From contig CAZHHG010000080.1 in the NCBI GenBank assembly GCA_964532065.1, forward strand, positions 1 to 12,537: a stretch of 12,537 nt of DNA, written 5' to 3'. Made by a program: the position numbers and the translations under genes. Below the pieces are notes generated by a model. The model worked only from the letters and a program-made list of their open reading frames with translations. It was not told the origin of the DNA and searched no databases. The stretch is from DSXH01 sp964532065 (GTDB taxonomy: Bacteria; Bacteroidota; Ignavibacteria; Ignavibacteriales; Melioribacteraceae). This document shows, piece by piece, positions 7,842 to 12,537 of this stretch (its first letter is position 1; each line of letters opens with the position of its first letter).

Positions 7842-8902
7842 TGGATCTTGAAAAACTTTTACATAGCGACCGGCTGACAAGAGAGGAGATAATATTTCTT
7901 CTTAGCCTCAAAGAGAAAGAGGAGATTGAACGCCTCTTCAGCAGAGCTGACGAAGTACGCCAGAAATACTGTGGAGATGAAGTCCACCTCCGCGGAATAA
8001 TCGAGATCTCAAACTTCTGCGATCAGAACTGTTTCTACTGCGGATTGCGTGAAGATAATTATAATCTCGAGCGCTACAGGATGACACCGGACGAGATTAT
8101 CGAAACGGCGCACCTGATCCATAATTTCGGAATTCATACGATCGTACTTCAATCGGGTGAAGACCATGTTCTGGATACCGACCTTATAGCGTATATCATC
8201 TATTCGATAAAGCAGAAGACCGATGCAGCTATTACACTCAGTCTCGGTGAAAGGGGATTCGACGAATACCGCACTTGGAAGATTGCCGGAGCGGACCGAT
8301 ACCTGTTGAAACACGAGACAGCCAATCCAAAACTTTACGAAGCTTACCATCAGAAGCAGAAGCTTGCCGACCGGCTCGCTCATTTAAAATTTTTAAAGGT
8401 GATCGGTTATCAGATCGGATCGGGTAATATGATAGGGCTTCCGATGCAGACTATTGATGATATCGCAGATGATATACTACTCTGCAAAGAACTCGATCTC
8501 TATCTGGCTGCGTTCGGGCCATTCATTCCTTCGCCCCATACACCGTATCAGTTGAAGAAACCGGGCAGCGTTGAGCTCACTCTTAAGACTATGGCGGTTG
8601 CACGGCTTGTCCTTAAGAATATTCATATTCCCGCCACAACTGCGCTTGCAACGCTTGACGAAGAGGGAAGAGTAAAAGGACTGAATGCCGGCGCCAACGT
8701 TGTTATGCCCGATTTCACTCCCAATCCCTACAGGGATCAGTATCAGATCTATCCGGACCGTAAGTGTGTTTCCGATGATCCGATGAAACTGAGGCCCACA
8801 CTTCAATCCCAGCTCGAATTGATCGGAAGGCGGATCTCTTCATCCAGGGGCGATTCACTCAAATTTACACCCCAGCAGATTACAAACTGGTCGTTCAAAT
8901 AA
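7841..8902 (+). CDS. hydE: [FeFe] hydrogenase H-cluster radical SAM maturase HydE
   Basis: This 353-residue radical-SAM enzyme has the 4Fe-4S/SAM motif CX3CX2C at Cys60, Cys64 and Cys67 (ISNFCDQNCFYCGLR). HydE-like stretches follow: NLERYRMTPDEI, VLQSGED (102-108), LSLGER (133-138), LLKHETANPKLY, GSGNMIGLPMQT (193-204) and FGPFIPSPHTP (225-235). Length and order fit HydE, which with HydF and HydG builds the di-iron part of the [FeFe]-hydrogenase active site. The related PylB family is the main alternative, but the HETANPKLY and GPFIPSPHTP stretches favour HydE. The C-terminal part has Cys309 but no extra cysteine triad, so the second, non-essential cluster found in some HydE is probably absent. 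The start is ATG 7841. An in-frame TTG at 7835 is possible, and a stop at 7823-7825 limits any extension. Neither start has a Shine-Dalgarno. hydF, hydG and hydrogenase genes are not in the window. Confidence 0.9.
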   Translation: MDLEKLLHSDRLTREEIIFLLSLKEKEEIERLFSRADEVRQKYCGDEVHLRGIIEISNFCDQNCFYCGLREDNYNLERYRMTPDEIIETAHLIHNFGIHTIVLQSGEDHVLDTDLIAYIIYSIKQKTDAAITLSLGERGFDEYRTWKIAGADRYLLKHETANPKLYEAYHQKQKLADRLAHLKFLKVIGYQIGSGNMIGLPMQTIDDIADDILLCKELDLYLAAFGPFIPSPHTPYQLKKPGSVELTLKTMAVARLVLKNIHIPATTALATLDEEGRVKGLNAGANVVMPDFTPNPYRDQYQIYPDRKCVSDDPMKLRPTLQSQLELIGRRISSSRGDSLKFTPQQITNWSFK

Positions 8903-8912
8903 ATCCCTTTTA

Positions 8913-8939
8913 TTGATTGACCGATTGATTGTATATTTC
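8913..8939 (+). promoter_or_regulatory. Candidate promoter before the TPR lipoprotein/DUF58 pair
   Basis: TTG (8913-8915) is followed after 16 bases by TATATTTC (8932-8939), which differs by one base from the Bacteroidota -7 box TAnnTTTG. It ends 27 bases before ATG 8967, a plausible promoter distance in the 64-base gap after hydE. This is short-motif evidence only, in AT-rich DNA. Confidence 0.25.
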
Positions 8940-8966
8940 CACAACAAAATTTTACGGAGTTAAAAG

Positions 8967-9473
8967 ATGCGAAACAAATTTCTTCTTTTTTCATTGATGA
9001 TCTTCATTTTCAGTTTCTGCAGTTCGATAAATGATAAAGAGGTTTTCGACAAAGCGGCAAAGGACCTTAGCGAACAGAAATACCAGGATGCGGTCGATGG
9101 ATTTACACAAGTAGCCGATGAAGCACCTGGAAGTGATTACGCACCCCAGGCACTTTTTGAATGCGCAAAGATCTATCATATGGAACAGATCCCTCTGCTT
9201 CCTAAAGAGGAATCGTTGAAGAAAGCCGTTGAATATTATAAAAGGATCTACTCCGATTACCCCGATTTTAAAGAAGCTCCACCTTCCATGATGATGACCG
9301 GATTCATTCTCGCCAACGAGTTGAATAATAGTGAAGAGGCAAAATCGGTTTACGAGGAATTCCTTAAAAAATACCCGGGCGATCCTCTCGCCGGTTCCGT
9401 TAAACTGGAACTTGAATCGATCGGGCTTACTCCTGATCAGATTCTTCAGCAGAGACTCGAAGGCACAAAATAG
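8967..9473 (+). CDS. TPR-containing (BamD/YbgF-like) lipoprotein
   Basis: This 168-residue protein starts at ATG 8967 after GGAG (8956-8959). It begins with a hydrophobic export signal ending in FSFC, a relaxed lipobox, so Cys18 is the likely lipidated residue. The rest is helical and made of tetratricopeptide-type repeats. One is around residues 27-54 (AAKDLSEQKYQDAVDGFTQVADEAPGS). A second is around 58-100 (APQALFECAKIY and AVEYYKRIYSDYPDF). A third is around 107-140 (MMMTGFILANELNNSEEAKSVYEEFLKKYPGD). This pattern is that of small outer-membrane or periplasmic scaffold proteins such as the TPR part of BamD or YbgF. It is shorter than BamD, so it is not called as such. The stop TAG 9471-9473 overlaps the GTG start of the DUF58 gene by one base (TAGTG), so the two are almost surely translated together and may act together. 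Confidence 0.85.
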   Translation: MRNKFLLFSLMIFIFSFCSSINDKEVFDKAAKDLSEQKYQDAVDGFTQVADEAPGSDYAPQALFECAKIYHMEQIPLLPKEESLKKAVEYYKRIYSDYPDFKEAPPSMMMTGFILANELNNSEEAKSVYEEFLKKYPGDPLAGSVKLELESIGLTPDQILQQRLEGTK

Positions 9474-10381
9474 TGTCCGTTAAAGCAAAAGATTACAGAA
9501 AGTTTCTCGATCCTTCCGTAATCTCTAAGATCAAATCGCTTGAGCTTAAAGCCAGAATGATTGTGGAAGGATTTATGGTGGGACTCCACCGCTCGCCTTA
9601 TCACGGTTTCAGCGTTGAGTTCAGCGAACACCGTCCGTATATGCAGGGCGACCCGATCCGGAATGTAGACTGGAAAGTATATGCGAAGAGGGAGAAATAT
9701 TTCATTAAGCAGTTTGAAGAGGAGACCAACCTGATCTGCAATATCTTCGTGGATATCAGCAGGTCGATGCAATTCAAACACGCATCCTCCATTTCCAAGC
9801 TCGAATACGGTATCACACTCGCAGCGGCGCTCAGCTATATTATGATTAATCAGCAGGATGCCGTGGGGCTTACAATCTATTCCGATCAGATTCACGATTA
9901 CCTTCCGCCGAAATCGAACAGGGTCTACTTAAAAACTCTTCTTACGGCTCTGAACCGGATTAATCCTTCAGGTGCTACGCAGACATCAAAATGCCTCGAC
10001 TCGGTAGCCGGGAAAATAAAAAAGCGCGGGCTCACAATAATAATCTCAGACTTTTTTGATGATCCCGATTCAATTATCTCCTCATTAAAACAGATCCATT
10101 TCAGGAAGAATGAAGTGATTGTTTTCCAGGTTCTCGATCCGGTTGAAAAGAATTTCGGGTTCGACAGGGATTCTATTTTTGTAGATCTTGAAACCGATGA
10201 AAAGATGACTACACAGCCGCATCATATCCGGAAAGCATATCAGCAGGCAATGGCCGAATACCTGAACCAACTTAAAAGCAGCTGCCTCAATTACGGAATT
10301 GAATATAATCTGATAGAGACCGATCAGCCTTTCGATAAAGCGATTATCGCCTACTTCGCAAAACGTGAAAGGATGGGGTAG
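9473..10381 (+). CDS. DUF58 family protein with vWA-like domain
   Basis: A 302-residue protein starting at GTG 9473, inside the stop of the TPR gene. No other start gives the conserved N-terminus. The DUF58 signature is clear: GLHRSPYHGFSVEFSEHRPY (37-56), then GDPIRNVDWKVYAKREKYFIK (59-79) and FEEET. This leads into a von Willebrand A-like fold with VDISRSM at 93-99. Asp94, Ser96 and Ser98 form the first MIDAS metal-binding element, and ISDFFDD at 191-197 may supply a further acidic ligand. No transmembrane segment is seen, so it is of the soluble DUF58 type. Such proteins usually pair with a MoxR-type AAA ATPase and Bat-like vWA proteins, and are thought to work in cofactor or protein maturation and envelope stress tolerance. 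No MoxR gene adjoins it here. The precise role is unknown. Confidence 0.92.
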   Translation: MSVKAKDYRKFLDPSVISKIKSLELKARMIVEGFMVGLHRSPYHGFSVEFSEHRPYMQGDPIRNVDWKVYAKREKYFIKQFEEETNLICNIFVDISRSMQFKHASSISKLEYGITLAAALSYIMINQQDAVGLTIYSDQIHDYLPPKSNRVYLKTLLTALNRINPSGATQTSKCLDSVAGKIKKRGLTIIISDFFDDPDSIISSLKQIHFRKNEVIVFQVLDPVEKNFGFDRDSIFVDLETDEKMTTQPHHIRKAYQQAMAEYLNQLKSSCLNYGIEYNLIETDQPFDKAIIAYFAKRERMG

Positions 10382-10429
10382 GGAAGGAGTAGTTCTGGGT
10401 TACCCGCAAAAAGCGCGGGGCAGGCTTGG

Positions 10430-10461
10430 TTCGCAGATCCTGACTTCCGTCAGGATGACAC
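10430..10461 (+). repeat. REP-like palindromic repeat, copy 1
   Basis: A 32-base unit. Its core is a perfect 8-bp stem, ATCCTGAC (10437-10444) and GTCAGGAT (10449-10456), around a TTCC loop, followed by GACAC. It matches copy 3 (10521-10552) at 29 of 32 bases in direct orientation, with starts exactly 91 bases apart. Copy 2 (about 10468-10494) is a diverged inverted version. Confidence 0.85.
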
Positions 10462-10467
10462 CGTGCC

Positions 10468-10494
10468 TGTCATCCCGATGACAATCGGGATCTG
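10468..10494 (-). repeat. REP-like palindromic repeat, copy 2 (inverted)
   Basis: The stem is ATCCCGAT (10472-10479) with ATCGGGAT (10484-10491) around a GACA loop. On the - strand it reads CAGATCC, CGAT, TGTC, ATCG, GGATGACA. That is the same outer sequence as copy 1, but with the inner stem TGAC/GTCA replaced by CGAT/ATCG. Pairing is kept although the bases changed, so structure seems to be under selection or copied as a unit. Confidence 0.75.
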
Positions 10495-10520
10495 ATCGTA
10501 TTCTAATTGTAGCCGGAAGC

Positions 10521-10552
10521 TTCGTAGATTCTGACTTTCGTCAGGATGACAC
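10521..10552 (+). repeat. REP-like palindromic repeat, copy 3
   Basis: The stem is ATTCTGAC (10528-10535) with GTCAGGAT (10540-10547) around TTTC, then GACAC. It matches copy 1 at 29 of 32 bases. One change (C to T in the left arm) still pairs as G-T. It is preceded by the 8-base palindrome GAAGCTTC (10516-10523). Confidence 0.82.
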
Positions 10553-10680
10553 TTGCTCATAATGACAGAGACTCTTTAACGCATTATCCTCCCCATTAAT
10601 TTCCGGATTACATTTAAATCAAAACTCTTCGTAACTTTCCCGTGTTTATAAGAGTCAAATTAACATTCATCCTGAAAAAA

Positions 10681-10708
10681 TTGTGATAAAAACTCTATAC
10701 CTTATGCT
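10681..10708 (+). promoter_or_regulatory. Weak candidate promoter for the tricorn gene
   Basis: TTGTGA (10681-10686) and TATGCT (10703-10708) are 16 bases apart and resemble -35/-10 boxes, each matching the general consensus at four of six bases. They lie about 65 bases before ATG 10774. Other AT-rich hexamers in the leader could serve equally well. Confidence 0.2.
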
Positions 10709-10773
10709 TACACAAGTCACCCTAAAAAATCTTCATCATTTTCTTTTCGTTAATATATCTTAAGGAGCATTTA

Positions 10774-12537
10774 ATGAAAAAACTAATCCAATCATTCTTA
10801 CCGGGCAATAAAATATTAAGATTGCCCGCTGTTATGATTTTAATTTTATTCATAACAGCATCAGTCTTTGCGCAAGGGACACGTCTTCTGCGCCAGCCGG
10901 CTGTAAGTTCCGATAAAATTGTATTTACATACGGCGGAGACCTCTGGGTATGTAAACTCGATGGAAAAGATCTTAAAAGGTTAACCAGTACTCCCGCGAT
11001 TGAAAGCGATCCTCATTTCTCACCAGACGGAAAATCGATCGCGTTCTCTTCAAACAGATCCGGAATTAATTCCGTTTATCTTATGTCTGTTGAGGGCGGT
11101 GATCCCGTCCGGCTTACATGGTACCCGGCACCTGCTACAGTACTCGGCTGGACTCCGGACGGAAAAAATATCCTCTATTCATCCAACCGGGAGACTGCGC
11201 CTACTGCTTACGACCGTCTCTGGCTCGTTCCTAAAGATGGCGGATATTCAACGCTTCTCTCAAGACAGTGGGGAACAGACGGCGCGTTTTCTTCCGACGG
11301 TAAAAAAATTGTAGTCGATCGAATCTCGCGCTGGGATAAAGAATGGCGCAATTACAGGGGCGGACAGAATTCCTCCCTTTACATTCTCGACCTCAGCAAT
11401 ATGAGTGAAGTCCTGATCCCGAATGAAAAAAGGACTGTTGATATTCAGCCCGTCTGGCTCAACGGTATGATTTATTTCCTTTCCGACAGGGATTGGATTG
11501 TAAACATCTGGTCTTATGCACCCGGTTCAGGCGAACTGAAACAGATTACAAAATTCACAGGATCTGATATTAAGTGGCTCAATGCTGGGGCAGGAAAATT
11601 AACTTTTGAACGGGACGGATATCTCAATATCCTCGATCCGCAATCCGGAAAAATTAATCAGCTCGAGATTAATGTAATTGGGGATTTCCCGTGGGCAGAA
11701 ACAAAGTGGGAGGACGTCAGCAATTCGGTTACTTCTGTTTCTCTTTCACCAACCGGTAAACGGGCATTGATGGAGAGCCGCGGCGAAATTTTTACAGTAC
11801 CGGTTAAACACGGCAACGAAAGAAATTTAACCAGGAGCTCAGATGCAGCGGACCGCTCTCCGATCTGGTCTCCTAAAGGCGATAAGATCGCTTGGTTCTC
11901 GGATAAAGGGAATGACGGATATAAATTATTTATCGCGGATCAGGACGGGCTCTCGGAACCGAAAACACTTTTAATAGGTGAATCAAAGTTCGTTTGGATC
12001 CCCGCATGGTCGCCCGACGGCAAGTATATTGCGTTCTGCGACGACGAGGTAAGAATACAGGTGATAGAAATTGAAACTGGAAAGATTACAACGGCGGATA
12101 CCGGCGGCAATAATATTGAAAGAGGGAATAACGGAATTACATGGTCGCCCGATTCCAAGTGGATTGCGTATTCAAAATCCGGTTCGAATAATTTCAGGCA
12201 GATCTTCGCATGGTCTCTCGAAAGTAAAACTTCTAAACCTCTTACAGATCCTTTCGCGGATTCATTCTCGCCTTCTTGGGACAGGAACGGAAAACAATTA
12301 TACTTCCTCGCCAGCACCGATGTGGCTCTCGCTTCAGGATGGGCGAATACTTCGGCTATGACTGCCGATCCCACATACGCGGCATACTTAATAAACTTAA
12401 GGGCCGACGATCAATCTCCTTTCAGTCTGCGCAGCGATGAAGAGAAAGAAGTAAAAGATAAACCTGAAAAAACCGGCAAGGAGAATGAAAAGAAAGCCGA
12501 TGATAAAAACGCGAACGCTACCAAACCAGATAATGCT
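10774..12537 (+). CDS. Tricorn-type protease, N-terminal beta-propeller part (3' end outside window)
   Basis: From ATG 10774 (AAGGAG six bases upstream) the frame stays open to the last base, giving 588 residues without a stop. A signal peptide is visible: a long, basic first stretch, then a hydrophobic core near 20-30, with likely cleavage after VFA (33). The mature part begins with RLLRQPAVSSDKIVFTYGGDLW, as in bacterial tricorn homologues. WD40-like PD40 blades follow: FSPDGKSIAFSSN (82-94), WTPDGKNILYSSN (126-138), WSPKGDKIAWFSD (365-377), WSPDGKYIAFCDD (412-424) and WSPDSKWIAYSKS (457-469). Near the end is a charged Lys/Glu/Asp stretch (about 554-588), typical of the linker before the later domains. 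By family knowledge, the PDZ and S41-like Ser peptidase domains should lie beyond the window. It would degrade peptides in the periplasm or at the surface. A DPP-type or TolB-like propeller protein is the less likely alternative. Confidence 0.9.
   Translation, partial: MKKLIQSFLPGNKILRLPAVMILILFITASVFAQGTRLLRQPAVSSDKIVFTYGGDLWVCKLDGKDLKRLTSTPAIESDPHFSPDGKSIAFSSNRSGINSVYLMSVEGGDPVRLTWYPAPATVLGWTPDGKNILYSSNRETAPTAYDRLWLVPKDGGYSTLLSRQWGTDGAFSSDGKKIVVDRISRWDKEWRNYRGGQNSSLYILDLSNMSEVLIPNEKRTVDIQPVWLNGMIYFLSDRDWIVNIWSYAPGSGELKQITKFTGSDIKWLNAGAGKLTFERDGYLNILDPQSGKINQLEINVIGDFPWAETKWEDVSNSVTSVSLSPTGKRALMESRGEIFTVPVKHGNERNLTRSSDAADRSPIWSPKGDKIAWFSDKGNDGYKLFIADQDGLSEPKTLLIGESKFVWIPAWSPDGKYIAFCDDEVRIQVIEIETGKITTADTGGNNIERGNNGITWSPDSKWIAYSKSGSNNFRQIFAWSLESKTSKPLTDPFADSFSPSWDRNGKQLYFLASTDVALASGWANTSAMTADPTYAAYLINLRADDQSPFSLRSDEEKEVKDKPEKTGKENEKKADDKNANATKPDNA
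10802..10828 (+). repeat. Perfect 8-bp inverted repeat inside the tricorn signal-peptide region
   Basis: CGGGCAAT (10802-10809) and ATTGCCCG (10821-10828) form a perfect stem around an 11-base AT-rich loop. It starts 28 bases after the A of the start codon. In mRNA it could sit just downstream of an initiating ribosome. It encodes the unusually long, basic first part of the signal peptide (PGNKILRLPA). Confidence 0.7.

Larger units (their letters stand above)
10382..10773. other. 392-base non-coding region with REP-like palindromes and a leader for the tricorn gene
   Basis: No credible ORF was seen. The first half (10403-10552) is a cluster of short stem-loops: a GC hairpin, CCCGC (10403-10407) with GCGGG (10415-10419), and three copies of one palindromic unit described separately. 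None has a T-run behind it, so none is a standard terminator. The second half (about 10575-10773) is AT-rich and should carry the promoter and 5' leader of the tricorn gene. It ends with the ribosome site AAGGAG at 10762-10767. Confidence 0.7.

Noticed and set aside
8009..8383. 124-residue ORF on the - strand
   Set aside because: It is antisense to the radical-SAM core of hydE and arises from its codon pattern.
9446..9895. 149-residue ORF on the - strand
   Set aside because: It lies opposite the well-supported DUF58 gene, and no family is recognisable in its translation.
10403..10419. Intrinsic terminator after the DUF58 gene
   Set aside because: The 5-bp GC hairpin has no T tract behind it.
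10430..10552. CRISPR array
   Set aside because: There are only three repeat copies, one inverted and diverged, with unequal spacing, strong internal palindromes and no cas genes.
11940..12374. 144-residue ORF on the - strand, and a + strand ORF at 12071-12361
   Set aside because: Both overlap the tricorn propeller coding sequence, which has clear PD40 motifs in its own frame, and neither resembles a known protein.
1..12537. Defence, toxin-antitoxin, phage or secondary-metabolite system
   Set aside because: All large genes are assigned to envelope, nutrient, peptidoglycan or maturase families, and no integrase, transposase, nuclease or synthase signature was seen.

Overview
The window reads as chromosomal DNA of a bacterium from the Bacteroidota/Chlorobiota (FCB) group, most plausibly an Ignavibacteria-like lineage. 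The main evidence is a secreted protein with a type IX secretion (T9SS) type A C-terminal sorting domain carrying the NYPNPFNPST signature typical of that part of the tree. A TonB-dependent receptor, lipoproteins with relaxed lipoboxes, several starts without Shine-Dalgarno sequences and a fairly AT-rich base composition fit this. All confident genes lie on the + strand. I saw no rRNA, tRNA, CRISPR array, transposase or phage gene.

Layout. (1) Positions 1-3086: the 3' part of a TonB-dependent receptor gene, then a T9SS-exported right-handed beta-helix-like protein, closed by a strong intrinsic terminator. (2) 3139-6398: a secreted M28 metallopeptidase whose stop codon directly abuts the start of a PstS-like phosphate-binding lipoprotein, followed by PhoU. 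The permease and ATPase genes (pstC, pstA, pstB) are not here. (3) 6560-7501: an LD-carboxypeptidase (family S66) for peptidoglycan recycling. (4) 7502-8902: an AT-rich spacer holding a possible 46-codon ORF that overlaps the next start as TGATG, then hydE, a radical-SAM maturase for the [FeFe]-hydrogenase H-cluster, without hydF or hydG beside it. (5) 8967-10381: a TPR lipoprotein overlapping a DUF58 protein gene by one base (TAGTG). (6) 10382-10773: a non-coding region with three copies of a short REP-like palindrome, two of them head to head. (7) 10774 to the window end: the N-terminal 588 codons of a tricorn-type protease (signal peptide plus beta-propellers). This ORF runs off the end without a stop.

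Functionally the region is mostly envelope and housekeeping: nutrient import and sensing (TonB receptor, PstS, PhoU), extracytoplasmic proteolysis (M28, tricorn), cell-wall recycling (LdcA) and one anaerobic-metabolism maturase (HydE). No defence or mobile system was recognised. The parts that are hardest to explain are the REP-like/BIME-like repeat cluster, the small ORF coupled to hydE, and the unusual partners of pstS and hydE.
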